Shown here in pieces: positions 18,111-26,003 of a stretch of 46,409 bases of DNA. Numbering within the stretch: the first letter of the stretch is position 1; each line of letters starts with the position of its first letter. This stretch comes from Deltaproteobacteria bacterium. GTDB lineage: Bacteria; Myxococcota_A; UBA796; SXON01. The stretch is taken from the NCBI GenBank assembly GCA_947486185.1, contig CANKTH010000031.1, forward strand, positions 1-46,409. Reading direction: 5' to 3'. The position numbers and the translations under genes were made by a program. The notes beneath the pieces were generated by a model. The model saw only the letters and a program-made list of their open reading frames with translations, made no database searches and was not told where the DNA came from.

Positions 18111-18132
18111 CGTTCTTCGGGGTTGAAGAACG
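18111..18132 (+). promoter_or_regulatory. Hairpin in the riboswitch expression platform
   Basis: CGTTCTTC (18111-18118) pairs perfectly with GAAGAACG (18125-18132) around the loop GGGGTT, 12 bases after P1. It could be the kissing-loop hairpin of the aptamer or part of the switch. No T-run follows, so control is probably translational; the GGAG ribosome site at 18166-18169 lies downstream, after a GC-rich segment at 18138-18154 able to pair with itself. Confidence 0.6.
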
Positions 18133-18175
18133 GGTCGGGCCCCCGGGGCCCCCCTGTGCCCCGGCGGAGTCCGCC

Positions 18176-18814
18176 GTGATCCTGCCTTTGTTGTTTTCCT
18201 GTAGCTCGCCTGGCGTCGACAGCGCCGACTCGGGCTCCATCGATGAGCTGCCGGCCACCCCGGCGCCGGTCTACGACGCTTTTGCCGACGAGGTGGTGAG
18301 CTTCGAGCCCGGAGAAGGTGCCGGCTACGGCCAGGATCGGATGCCGGACGTGGTGTTGGGGCCGCCGGTAGGCGGCGGCACTTCGGGATCGTTGGACGTG
18401 GTCTCGTTCGGGCGAGAGGGCGTGATTGTCCTCTTGCTCACCGACTTCACGCTGATCGATGGCGAGGGCACCGATCTGTTGGTGTTCGAGAACCCCTTCC
18501 CGGGCTGGTACGAGCTCGGAGTCGTCGGCGTCAGCGACGACGGGGTAAATTTTGTCGATTGGCCCTGCGATACGACGAACGCCGAGGCGGGGTATCCCGG
18601 CTGCGCCGGGGTTCAGCAGGTCTGGTCCTCACCCGACAGCGGAATCGCGGGCGACGACGTTCAGTTCGCCGGCGGCGACGCTTTTGACCTGGCAAACATC
18701 GGTGTCAGCGCCGCCCGGTACCTACGGATCCGAGACGCGGGGGTCAATAGCTACGACGGCACGTCCGGTGGCTTCGACCTCGACGCCGTCGCGGTGATTC
18801 ACGGCGTTCCATAA
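18176..18814 (+). CDS. B12-riboswitch-controlled surface lipoprotein, uncharacterised family
   Basis: A 212-residue predicted lipoprotein. GTG 18176 is fixed by GGAG six bases upstream and by lack of any other nearby start; this gives MILPLLFSC, a lipobox ending in Cys9. After an acidic linker the rest is one compact beta-rich domain with conserved-looking blocks: VVSFEPGEGAGYGQ, PDVVLGPPVGGG, DLLVFENPFPGWYELGVVGVSDDG, ARYLRIRDAG and GGFDLDAVAVIH. I recall similar domains in proteins named only 'cell surface protein'. Because a cobalamin riboswitch precedes it and no transporter gene follows in the unit, a role in B12 capture at the cell surface, analogous to BtuG lipoproteins but of different fold, is the leading inference. 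Confidence 0.8.
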   Translation: MILPLLFSCSSPGVDSADSGSIDELPATPAPVYDAFADEVVSFEPGEGAGYGQDRMPDVVLGPPVGGGTSGSLDVVSFGREGVIVLLLTDFTLIDGEGTDLLVFENPFPGWYELGVVGVSDDGVNFVDWPCDTTNAEAGYPGCAGVQQVWSSPDSGIAGDDVQFAGGDAFDLANIGVSAARYLRIRDAGVNSYDGTSGGFDLDAVAVIHGVP

Positions 18815-18934
18815 GATGAACGTCGTGACAGTCGCCGAGGGGGCACCCTCCGCCCGTCTTCTCTTCTCCACCCGGGCCGCTCGACTTGTGAGCCCGGCAC
18901 TCACCCACCAACGCCCTCACGGCACGGAGTCAAC

Positions 18935-19846
18935 ATGTTGCGTTTGATGTTTGTGTTTCCCTTCCTCCTGACCTCCGGCTGCTCCGGCGACGGCGGCGAT
19001 TCCGCCAAGGCCGACGACACCGCCCCGGCGACCGACGCCGACGCCGACACGGACGCGGACGCGGACACCGACGCGGACGCTGACGCGGACAGCGACACCG
19101 ACGCCGACAGCGACGCCGACGCCGACGCCGACGCCGACACCGACGCCGACACCGATGCCGATGTCCTGGAGATCATCGGTGACTATGTCGATAACTGGGG
19201 AGGCGACCACCAGGTGACCCAGGAGACCTGGGCGAGTTACGGCGCCACCTCCCTCTACCACATCAGCAGCTTCGACAACGCCGGCGATTTCCTCGTCGCC
19301 CAGAACGACGCCGCAAACGAGTGGAACGCCGGCATGTGGAGTCGGATCGACTGGACCTGGGACTCCGCGGGACAGCTCTGGTACTGCAGCACCGCGTACA
19401 GTGCCGGGAGCGAAGCCGACGCGCTCGCGACTCCGCGCGGGGACAGCTCCAATCCCGGCACCTCGGGCTGCGGGGGCTTCTCTTGGACCCAGCTCTCGCC
19501 GGTCTTGGAAATCGTAGGCAACTACACCGATAATTGGGGCGGTGACCACCAGATCTCCAACACCACCTGGAGCACCTACGGTGGCAGCTCGCTCTACCAC
19601 ATCAGCGAGTTCGACAACGAAGCCGAGTTTCTGATCGCGCAAAACGACGCGGCAAATTCCTGGGGTGCTGGGCTCTGGAGCCGCTACGACTGGACCTGGG
19701 ACTCCGCCGGCCAACTCTGGTTCTGCAGCACCGCATATGACGCCGCCACCGAAGCCGACGCGCTCGCGACCCCTCGGGGCGACGCCACCGATCCCGCAAA
19801 CTCCGGCTGCGGCGGGTTCTCGTGGAGCCAGCTCATCCCGGCCTGA
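18935..19846 (+). CDS. Lipoprotein with Asp-rich linker and two tandem copies of an unnamed domain
   Basis: A 303-residue lipoprotein; ATG 18935 has GGAG five bases upstream. The lipobox is LTSGC with Cys16. Residues ~34-76 are an Asp/Ala/Thr/Ser linker. Two ~111-residue repeats follow (78-188 and 191-301), very similar to each other. Each has LEI(I/V)G-Y-DNWGGDHQ, SLYHIS-FDN, AQNDAAN, GLWSR-DWTWDSAGQLW, CSTAY, EADALATPRGD and GCGGFSW. Each repeat has two Cys, probably a disulfide in the periplasm or outside. I know this domain only as an unnamed module in myxobacterial lipoproteins; its function is unknown. The linker would hold it away from the membrane. Confidence 0.8.
   Translation: MLRLMFVFPFLLTSGCSGDGGDSAKADDTAPATDADADTDADADTDADADADSDTDADSDADADADADTDADTDADVLEIIGDYVDNWGGDHQVTQETWASYGATSLYHISSFDNAGDFLVAQNDAANEWNAGMWSRIDWTWDSAGQLWYCSTAYSAGSEADALATPRGDSSNPGTSGCGGFSWTQLSPVLEIVGNYTDNWGGDHQISNTTWSTYGGSSLYHISEFDNEAEFLIAQNDAANSWGAGLWSRYDWTWDSAGQLWFCSTAYDAATEADALATPRGDATDPANSGCGGFSWSQLIPA
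19017..19163 (+). repeat. Asp-Ala/Asp-Thr coding microsatellite
   Basis: GAC alternates with GCC, GCG, ACC or AGC for ~147 bp, giving a six-base periodicity and a DA/DT/DS dipeptide repeat. It forms the lipoprotein's spacer between anchor and folded repeats. Such spacers are common in Myxococcota envelope proteins and can vary in length. Confidence 0.8.
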
Positions 19847-19865
19847 GGCTCGGGCGGCGTGGGTG

Positions 19866-22160
19866 TCATAAGCTCCAGACGTCGATCGGGGTCAGACCGG
19901 CGCCGTCGCCGCCTGTGACGACGATCACCGGCTCGGGCGGGAGCCCGGGCGCCAGCGCCGAACGATCCGGGTCTTGCAAGGTCTGGATCCAGGCGTCGAC
20001 CGTGCCGGGCGCCCAACCGGCCGCGAGCTCGGCGCCGTCACGCCAGAGCCTGAGCCCCGGACGGTCGCTCCACGACAGCAGCGTCGCCAGGAGCCGGCCC
20101 CGCGCGGCGAGGGCGTCGTGGCCGCTGCCCTGCCGCCAGGGCTCGGCCCGGACGAACTCTGCCGCGTCGTCCGCCGACATCCATGCTTCGGCGATGATCC
20201 ACGGGCGGTCTGGCTCCACCATCAGGGTCCAGCCGTAGCTCTCGCCCGCCGCGCGTTGTGTGCGGTCGAGCGCGCCGTCGGGGCCCGCGAGCGCCATGAT
20301 GTGCGCCCGCTCCGCGAGCCCTCCCGCGGCCGGCCAGACCAGCGAGACCAGCGCGGCGTCCCAAGTCGGGATCGGCACGGCCCAGCCTCCGGCAGGCAGG
20401 CTGGCCCCCGGGATGGTCGCGCCGAGGGGCGGCCCCGCCTCTTCGAGGGCTCGGAGTCGTAACAAATGCGCCGCCGACCATGCGCCGTCGTAGGCGATCC
20501 GGATCCCCGTCGTGGCCGGGCTCGCCCCCCAGTTTCGGCCGATAGCTCGGAGGTCGCTCGCGCGAGGATCACGGTCGGCGGCGCTAGCTCCCGGGGAGGT
20601 GCGCGCCGTCAGCAGGTCAAGCGCGTGATCCCGGAGCGCGCTCGCGCCACGCCGGCTGCCTTTCGCCGGGGCCAAGACGGCGGCGTGCTTGAGCGACCCC
20701 CCGATCACGCCCTCGGCCAGGCCGAGGGCCAGCTCGGGATCGACCGCCTCGAACATCAGGCTGCAACGTGCCGAATGGCAACTCACTCCGACTTCGACCC
20801 CCGGCACCTCGGCGAGCGCCGTGTGCAGCCAGAGCTCGACGTCGCTCGGGGCGTAGCGCTCTGGCGGCAAGAAATCCAAGAGGATTGTGAAGAGTTCGAC
20901 GGACGGCCGTGGCCAGGTGCCTTCACCGCGCCACGGATGCCCGGGGGCAGCCGCAGTCGGCTTGACGAGCCCGCGCTCGGTCGCCCTGTCGGCGCAGCGC
21001 GCCCGAGGTCCGGTCAACAGCACCGTCGGCTCCGCGTGCAGCCACCGCGAACGTGCCGCGCTCAGCTCTGCCTCCTTGACCTCCGCCGGAGCGCCGCAGT
21101 CGGGCGCGAGACCGGCGGCGAGGCAGAGCCCGGTGCCCATCGCCGCTCCGGCGCGGCTCGCGTAGCTCAGGCGAAAATCGAGCTCGGCGTCCAGTGTGTA
21201 CCGTTCCAGCTCGTTGGGCGAAGGTGGGCGTTCCAGCGTGTGAACAACCGTCCGGACGAGCCGGCGGGCGCGGCGCGCGCGCTCGGGGCCTGGCGCAACG
21301 ACCCGGAGCACCCCGGCGTGTCGGCCGGTCTCGTATACGGCGGTCACCGCGCCTCGCCATCGCGCGGAGAGCCGGCGATCCAGGAGGGACGCCAGGACCG
21401 TAAACGCTGGCGCATCGGCGTCGCGCCGGGGAGGTCCCTCCCAGCCGAGCCACACACCTGGTTCAAGTACACCTTCTCGAACGCAGCTCAGGCCCACTCG
21501 CCCGGACCCGGGGGGCTGGTCGGGGACGGGGCTCGGCTCGCGCAGACCCAGGGCGGCGATCAGGCCCCGGATCGCGCCCACGTCCAGCGCGGGATGCGCG
21601 AGCTCGCCGGCGATCACGATCACGGGGCGGGCCTCGTAGAACGGCGCGAGGTCGGCGGCGCGGAGCTGGTCCCGCGCTCCGGTTTCGCCCAGCACCGACC
21701 GCGCCTCGGGATGCGGGCGCGGCCAGAGGGCGGTCCGGAGCGCGCTCAGGGCCACAAGCTCGGGGATCAAGGCCCGTTCGGCCTGCTCCGCTGCGATCAC
21801 CGGCAGCTCCGCCCGCACCGTAGCATCGTCGGCGCGGCCGCCTATGCGCCCGAGCTCCAATACGAGCAGCTCGGGCAATGCCGCCGCGGGTGCCGTGGCC
21901 CAGGAGCTCACAAAACTATGATCAGTCCAGGCGTTTCCGCGTCCAGCGAGGCGACCGAGCCGATCGGCGTAGTCGGGCACCACGCGGTAGCTCACATGCT
22001 CCCACAGGTGCGCCAGCCCGTCCTTTCCGGGCGGGTCGTCCCCGGCGCCGCGCGGCAGGATGGTGACGACGCTGACGGTCTCTGCGCCTGATTCGGGCAG
22101 CAGCACGAGGCGGGCCGACGGCAGCTCCTCGATCCACACCGCCTCGGCCGGGAGCTCCAA
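19866..22160 (-). CDS. M16-family (insulinase/pitrilysin-like) zinc peptidase
   Basis: A 764-residue protein with the inverted zinc motif HLWEH at 51-55 (HxxEH), followed ~70 residues later by the glutamates of AAEQAERA (Glu125/Glu128), one of which would be the third ligand. Two M16 half-units are implied by length; the second lacks a zinc motif, as is usual. No signal peptide is visible from the TTG start at 22160, so it is either cytoplasmic or starts differently; a GTG eight codons in (22139) is an alternative. The gene begins three bases after the stop of the MYXO-CTERM gene, so the two form an operon. Substrate unknown. Confidence 0.82.
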   Translation of the reverse strand: MELPAEAVWIEELPSARLVLLPESGAETVSVVTILPRGAGDDPPGKDGLAHLWEHVSYRVVPDYADRLGRLAGRGNAWTDHSFVSSWATAPAAALPELLVLELGRIGGRADDATVRAELPVIAAEQAERALIPELVALSALRTALWPRPHPEARSVLGETGARDQLRAADLAPFYEARPVIVIAGELAHPALDVGAIRGLIAALGLREPSPVPDQPPGSGRVGLSCVREGVLEPGVWLGWEGPPRRDADAPAFTVLASLLDRRLSARWRGAVTAVYETGRHAGVLRVVAPGPERARRARRLVRTVVHTLERPPSPNELERYTLDAELDFRLSYASRAGAAMGTGLCLAAGLAPDCGAPAEVKEAELSAARSRWLHAEPTVLLTGPRARCADRATERGLVKPTAAAPGHPWRGEGTWPRPSVELFTILLDFLPPERYAPSDVELWLHTALAEVPGVEVGVSCHSARCSLMFEAVDPELALGLAEGVIGGSLKHAAVLAPAKGSRRGASALRDHALDLLTARTSPGASAADRDPRASDLRAIGRNWGASPATTGIRIAYDGAWSAAHLLRLRALEEAGPPLGATIPGASLPAGGWAVPIPTWDAALVSLVWPAAGGLAERAHIMALAGPDGALDRTQRAAGESYGWTLMVEPDRPWIIAEAWMSADDAAEFVRAEPWRQGSGHDALAARGRLLATLLSWSDRPGLRLWRDGAELAAGWAPGTVDAWIQTLQDPDRSALAPGLPPEPVIVVTGGDGAGLTPIDVWSL

Positions 22161-22163
22161 ACT

Positions 22164-23306
22164 TCAGATCGAGCGGCGCCGACGCCCCGCGACCACGGCG
22201 AGGAGCAAGGGTAGCAGCGCGCTCATCGGTGAGGTGGTACTGCAGCCGCAGCCACCCTTGACACCGGTGCCGTCGGGAGGTGGGCTCTCCTTGGCGCCGG
22301 TGTCACCGGCGGGGGGCGAGGTGTCGTCGGACGGGGGCCCGGTGTCGTCTTCGGGCTGCGTGTCCGGGCCGGTGTCGTCGGTGACTGGGCCGGTGTCATC
22401 GGTGACCGGGCCGGTGTCGTCGGTGACCGAGTCGCTGTCGCAGCCCGTGTTGATCGTGGCGTCGAGATCGTCACAATCTTCGCCATAGGCCACGCCGTCG
22501 CCGTCCTGGTCGTCGTCATTGCCGTCACAGTTCTGGTCGGTGCCGTCGTACCAGATCTCGGGGGCGCCCGGGAACACGGCGACGTTGTTGTCGTCGCAGT
22601 CGGTGCTGTCGGTGGTGGTGCCGGTCGGCTGTTCACAGGTGTTGACGCCTGTAGCAGGGTCTCCATAGCTGTCGCCGTCGGCGTCGGTGTACCGCTCCTC
22701 GTAGACCGCGTCGTCGTCGACCGCGCCGTCGCAATCGGTGTCGACACCGTCGCAGTTGTCGGCGACGCCGGGCCGAATGCCCGCGTTGGTGTCCACGCAG
22801 TCGCCGTCACACTCGGAGTAGCCGTCGGTGTCGTCGTCCGCTGTCGAGCAGCTTGACTCGGCCACCGTCACGTCCCAGGTGGTCTGGTTCCACTGGTCGC
22901 CCGCGGTGCTGCCGCTCAGGTTGACGGCGTTGCCCGAGCCGTAAAAGGTGTAGATCCCAGGGGTGGACGGCGCGGTCCAGGTCATCTCGAAGGCCGCGGG
23001 CAGTGTCTGGGGGCTGTTGTGGGTGATCTCGGAGCTCGAAAGCTGGGTATTAGCACCCGCGGCGAGCGCGCCGTCGCTCACGGTCACGTTGAGTCCTGCC
23101 GAGGTCTGTGAGGCGTTGTCCACCAGGAACTGCACAGCGAGCGTGTCCCCGGGAGCCACCGTCGTGGTGCTCGCCGAGAAGCTCACCGAGGTGTCCGGCG
23201 CGGCGGCGCCGTGGCAGGTGCAGCCGGTGGTAGAGCTTCCGGTCTTGCCGGAAGAATATGCGAAACTCGAGGGAACCGTGAGTGCGAGGAGGGTGAGGAG
23301 CGTCAT
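22164..23306 (-). CDS. MYXO-CTERM surface protein: choice-of-anchor-V-like domain plus MopE-type Asp-rich repeats
   Basis: A 380-residue exported protein. Signal peptide 1-16 (ends SFA). Residues 17-150 contain KTGSSTTGCTCHG, the Cys-x-Cys-His entry of the 'choice-of-anchor V' (Reelin-like) domain. Residues ~155-285 hold four MopE/thrombospondin-3-like repeats (DDDTDGYSECDGDCVDTNA, DNCDGVDTDCDGAVDDDA, DADGDSYGDPA, DQNCDGNDDDQDGDGV), which should bind Ca2+. A low-complexity (TDDTGPV)n stretch follows, then the sorting tail GGCGCS, a hydrophobic segment and GRRRRSI: the MYXO-CTERM form, predicted to be processed and lipid-anchored at the surface. An operon with the M16 peptidase follows downstream. 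Confidence 0.88.
   Translation of the reverse strand: MTLLTLLALTVPSSFAYSSGKTGSSTTGCTCHGAAAPDTSVSFSASTTTVAPGDTLAVQFLVDNASQTSAGLNVTVSDGALAAGANTQLSSSEITHNSPQTLPAAFEMTWTAPSTPGIYTFYGSGNAVNLSGSTAGDQWNQTTWDVTVAESSCSTADDDTDGYSECDGDCVDTNAGIRPGVADNCDGVDTDCDGAVDDDAVYEERYTDADGDSYGDPATGVNTCEQPTGTTTDSTDCDDNNVAVFPGAPEIWYDGTDQNCDGNDDDQDGDGVAYGEDCDDLDATINTGCDSDSVTDDTGPVTDDTGPVTDDTGPDTQPEDDTGPPSDDTSPPAGDTGAKESPPPDGTGVKGGCGCSTTSPMSALLPLLLAVVAGRRRRSI
22368..22432 (-). repeat. 21-bp tandem repeat encoding TDDTGPV
   Basis: Three adjacent copies of a 21-bp unit (variants of GGTGTCGTCGGTGACCGGGCC on the plus strand) code for TDDTGPV in the minus-strand MYXO-CTERM gene. More degenerate copies extend on the low-coordinate side as DDTGPPSDDTSPP. 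It is a Pro/Thr/Asp linker before the sorting tail. Confidence 0.75.
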
Positions 23307-23494
23307 CCGCGCACTATGTCACGCACGCTGTGCTCCGACAAGTCCGAACACGAACCCATCAGCGTGGCATTCGTGCGGATAGGCGGGACCCCGTCAGGAC
23401 CGTCGGTCGAGCCAGGCGAGGTTCGCCCGGCTGACGGGCGACTGCTCGGGCCCCGCCACTCGCGGCCCGTCGTCCGCTCTGCTCCTGCGCTCCA

Positions 23495-23523
23495 TTGACG
23501 ATTCCCCTCAGCGCCGCCACATT
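23495..23523 (+). promoter_or_regulatory. Possible promoter of the methyltransferase operon
   Basis: TTGACG (23495-23500) and CACATT (23518-23523) are separated by 17 bases. The -35 matches five of six and the -10 three of six consensus positions. The 5' leader would be very short before the GGGAG site at 23533-23537. The rest of the 236-bp divergent gap (23307-23542) holds nothing else I can identify. Confidence 0.3.
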
Positions 23524-23542
23524 AGCCGGCTCGGGAGTCTTG

Positions 23543-24178
23543 ATGCGTTTTCTCAACCAGACCGGCGCCGAGCTGCGGGCCCGGCTCTTCGCGATGGGGC
23601 CCGGCCGGTACTACCAGCCGGCGTACCGCTTCATCGTCGCGGACATCGGGCAGACCGAAGGGGCGTGGCTCGACCTCGGCTGCGGGCCGGGCTGGCTCTG
23701 TGCCTATGCCGCAGCGGGGAATCCGCAGCTCGATGTGGTAGGCATCGATGAGCAGGAGAGCACCTTGCGGGTCGCCGAGCTCGCCCGGGAGGGCCGCCTC
23801 AACGTCACCCTGAAAAAGATGTCGCCCGCCCAGATCGTCTACCCCGAGCGAACGTTCAATGTAGCGACCGCGCTACAGGTCGCGGCCAGTTGGCCCGATG
23901 CCGCCGCGGTTTTCGCCGAAGTCTATCGCGTGCTCACGGAAGGCGGCCGCCTGTTTGTCTACGAGCCGGATCCCGATGGCGAAATCCCGTCGGACTGGCT
24001 CGCCCGGCCCGCGGGGGTCTTCCCGCCCGACGCCGCGTTCCGGTTTCGTTGGCGCCGCGCTGGCCTCGGCGCAGACGGGTGGCAGCGCCTGCTCGACACC
24101 GCTCGATCGTCGCCTTTCGCAGACGGGGTGTCCGACGAACGACACGGCTTCTTCCGGCGGCTCGTTCTCACCAAGTGA
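23543..24178 (+). CDS. Class I SAM-dependent methyltransferase
   Basis: A 211-residue Rossmann methyltransferase. Motif I is AWLDLGCGPGWLC, then the acidic end of strand two is VVGIDEQ; the post-motif ALQVAASWPDAAAVFAEVYRVLTEGGRLFVYEPD matches the strand 4-helix-strand 5 of small-molecule or lipid methyltransferases. The start is ATG 23543, with GGGAG five bases before; a TTG 48 bp upstream is open but has no site. The 3' end overlaps the next gene by four bases (GTGA). The substrate cannot be inferred. Confidence 0.85.
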   Translation: MRFLNQTGAELRARLFAMGPGRYYQPAYRFIVADIGQTEGAWLDLGCGPGWLCAYAAAGNPQLDVVGIDEQESTLRVAELAREGRLNVTLKKMSPAQIVYPERTFNVATALQVAASWPDAAAVFAEVYRVLTEGGRLFVYEPDPDGEIPSDWLARPAGVFPPDAAFRFRWRRAGLGADGWQRLLDTARSSPFADGVSDERHGFFRRLVLTK

Positions 24179-25083
24179 CGCTGCTCCCGCTCTTTCTGGC
24201 CTGCTCACAGGAGCTGATCCCCGGCGAGCGGGTGCTCGGCGCCGACCTCCCGGTGGAGGCCTTCTACGGCGAAGAGGGCGATCTCCTCGGGTGGACAGTC
24301 GCGGGTGCGGAAGGTGCTTGGATGGGCGCCGCGCCGGGCGGGGAGTACAGTCTGGGGCTGGGGCTCGCGGGCGAGACGGTGCCGCGCCGAACGTCGGCAC
24401 CTGCGCGCTGGGTCGGTGTGTGGGAGGGCCGCCTGATTCAGGCCGCCCCGGAGGGGCTGTACCTCGACGGTGCGCTGGTGTGGGACGACGAGCCGATCAC
24501 GAGCATGGCGGTTGGTCCCTCGATTTTTGTGACGACCGCGACGGAGCTCCTCGCGCTGTCTACCGAGGGGGAGGTGCGCTGGTCGGCCCCGGCCCGCGGA
24601 GCGCGCGGCATCGCGGTGGGTGTGGATCGCGTAGTCGTGGGTCTCTGTGGCGAACGTTGTGAAGTGCGAGGCTGGACGCTCGGGGGCCAGGGACTCGGCA
24701 CCCTCCTGGACGCGGGCAGGCACGGGGCGATCGCCGAGTGGTCGGGGCTGTTGTGGGCGGGTGACCCGATGTGGGAGGAGGATCTCGGCCGCGGCCGCGT
24801 GTGTAACGAGGTCGGCGTTTGTATCGAGGGAGAACCTGGAGATCATCTCGGTGTCGGGATCGGGGGCGGCTACGCGGCTGGGGTCTTCAACCGGCACCTG
24901 ACCCCCCAACGCGCGCGGATCGTGCCCTTGGTGGCGGCCGGGCCCGTTCTCGTGCTGGAGACCGGCGCTGAGGGCCAGGTGTTGAGCCTCGCCGGCGACG
25001 AAGAGACCCTCGTGATCGGCGCGCCCCACCAGGCGCACGGGGGCGCGGTCGTTGGAGCGATGTTTCTACGTCATCATCTCTGA
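24175..25083 (+). CDS. Lipoprotein with propeller-like repeats, unknown function
   Basis: GTG 24175 overlaps the methyltransferase stop (GTGA). No other start codon lies within about 40 codons upstream in frame, so the very short signal MTLLPLFLAC (lipobox FLAC, Cys10) is well supported. The ~292-residue body shows short beta units ending in Gly/Asp turns (WTVAGAEGAWMGAAPGG, VGVWEGRLIQAAPEGLYL, SIFVTTATELLALSTEGEV), which look like blades of a beta-propeller. Two Cys pairs (GLCGERCEV, RVCNEVGVCI) could make disulfides. Its stop overlaps the CPBP protease start by one base, so three genes are coupled. No function is assigned. Confidence 0.72.
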   Translation: MTLLPLFLACSQELIPGERVLGADLPVEAFYGEEGDLLGWTVAGAEGAWMGAAPGGEYSLGLGLAGETVPRRTSAPARWVGVWEGRLIQAAPEGLYLDGALVWDDEPITSMAVGPSIFVTTATELLALSTEGEVRWSAPARGARGIAVGVDRVVVGLCGERCEVRGWTLGGQGLGTLLDAGRHGAIAEWSGLLWAGDPMWEEDLGRGRVCNEVGVCIEGEPGDHLGVGIGGGYAAGVFNRHLTPQRARIVPLVAAGPVLVLETGAEGQVLSLAGDEETLVIGAPHQAHGGAVVGAMFLRHHL

Positions 25084-25799
25084 TGCCGAGCGCGGTCGCT
25101 ATCGGGCTGGGCGGCGCGGTGATCGCGCTGGGCCTGGGTGGCGCGTTGGGCGCGGCGGCGCGGCGCTTGTCGCGACGCTCTGGCCTCCCACCCGGATTCT
25201 GGGCGTTGGGTGCCTGGCCTCCGGGTGTCCTGGTGAGCGGCCTTTGGGCCTGGCTCGGCGATCCGCTTACGGGTAGCCTGCTGGGCCTGCTGGTGATCGC
25301 GAGCGCCGCGGCGGTCGCGGAACCCGCGTTGGACCTGCGCCGGCCGAGCTGGATCAACCTGGTTCATGGCGGCCTCCTCGGGGTCGCGGTGGCGCCGGGA
25401 GCGGCGCTGTTGGGGGCCGGCGCCTGGCGGCTCTGGTTCTTGTGGGACGCCGTCCCGTCCTCGCAGGCGCTCGTCTCGGGCTGGCTCGCGCGCGAGGGTG
25501 CGGCCTGGTGGATAGGAGCCGCACAGCTTGGGCTTCTCCTGCCCTTTTTGGAGGAGCTGCTGTTCCGGGGCCACGTCTGGGGCCTGTTCACGCGGGTGGC
25601 TCCGGACCGACCCCAGTGGGCCATCTGGGGAACGACCCTGCTGTTTGTCGGCTTTCACCTGAACGAACCCTGGTCGGTGGCGCCGATCGGGCTCTTGGGC
25701 GTCTGCGTAGGCTGGCTTCGGCGGCGCAGCGGCTCAGTCTGGCCTCCGATCGCTTGCCATGCCTCGTATAACCTGATGTTTGTGTATCTCGCGTCGTGA
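25083..25799 (+). CDS. CPBP-family (CAAX/Abi-type) intramembrane glutamic protease
   Basis: A 238-residue integral membrane protein with six or more helices. The family motifs are present: EELLFRG (double Glu plus Arg), FVGFHLN, and HASYN in the final helix, matching EExxxR, FxxxH and HxxxN/B of the CPBP family (Rce1-like). In bacteria members process prenylated or other membrane peptides, provide bacteriocin self-immunity, or are uncharacterised. The start ATG overlaps the stop of the lipoprotein gene by one base (TGATG), so it is the last gene of a three-gene unit. No prenylation gene is nearby. Confidence 0.88.
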   Translation: MPSAVAIGLGGAVIALGLGGALGAAARRLSRRSGLPPGFWALGAWPPGVLVSGLWAWLGDPLTGSLLGLLVIASAAAVAEPALDLRRPSWINLVHGGLLGVAVAPGAALLGAGAWRLWFLWDAVPSSQALVSGWLAREGAAWWIGAAQLGLLLPFLEELLFRGHVWGLFTRVAPDRPQWAIWGTTLLFVGFHLNEPWSVAPIGLLGVCVGWLRRRSGSVWPPIACHASYNLMFVYLAS

Positions 25800-25898
25800 G
25801 CCGTCGGAGGGGCGCCGCCAGGGTGCCGGTCGCTTTTGGGGCGACAACGCGATAGCTGCGCGGCAGTCGCAGGGGAGGGCCGGTCCCGCGATGTGCCG

Positions 25899-25923
25899 CC
25901 TTGGCGTGGCCGTCCCGCCAAGG
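25899..25923 (+). terminator. Hairpin after the CPBP operon, candidate terminator
   Basis: CCTTGGCG (25899-25906) pairs perfectly with CGCCAAGG (25916-25923) across a nine-base loop, 100 bp after the CPBP stop. There is no T-run. A weaker hairpin GTCGC/GCGAC (25829-25833, 25841-25845) precedes it. Both lie in the 204-bp gap before oleB, which must also hold the ole promoter. Confidence 0.4.
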
Positions 25924-26003
25924 ATCCTCATCGTGCTCAGCGCCTCTCGCTCCCGCTCCCCGACCAGGACCGTACTCCACCCGATCACACGCGCGGCCGC
26001 GGA

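Noticed and set aside
19017..19163. CRISPR-like or regulatory direct repeats
   Set aside because: The repeats are six-base, contiguous and in frame within a lipoprotein linker; there are no spacers.
20466..22091. 541-codon plus-strand frame antisense to the M16 peptidase
   Set aside because: High-GC shadow; the minus frame has the HxxEH motif and the protein-like sequence.
23307..23542. tRNA or small RNA in the divergent gap
   Set aside because: Short complementary GC-rich segments exist but no cloverleaf or known RNA signature could be drawn.
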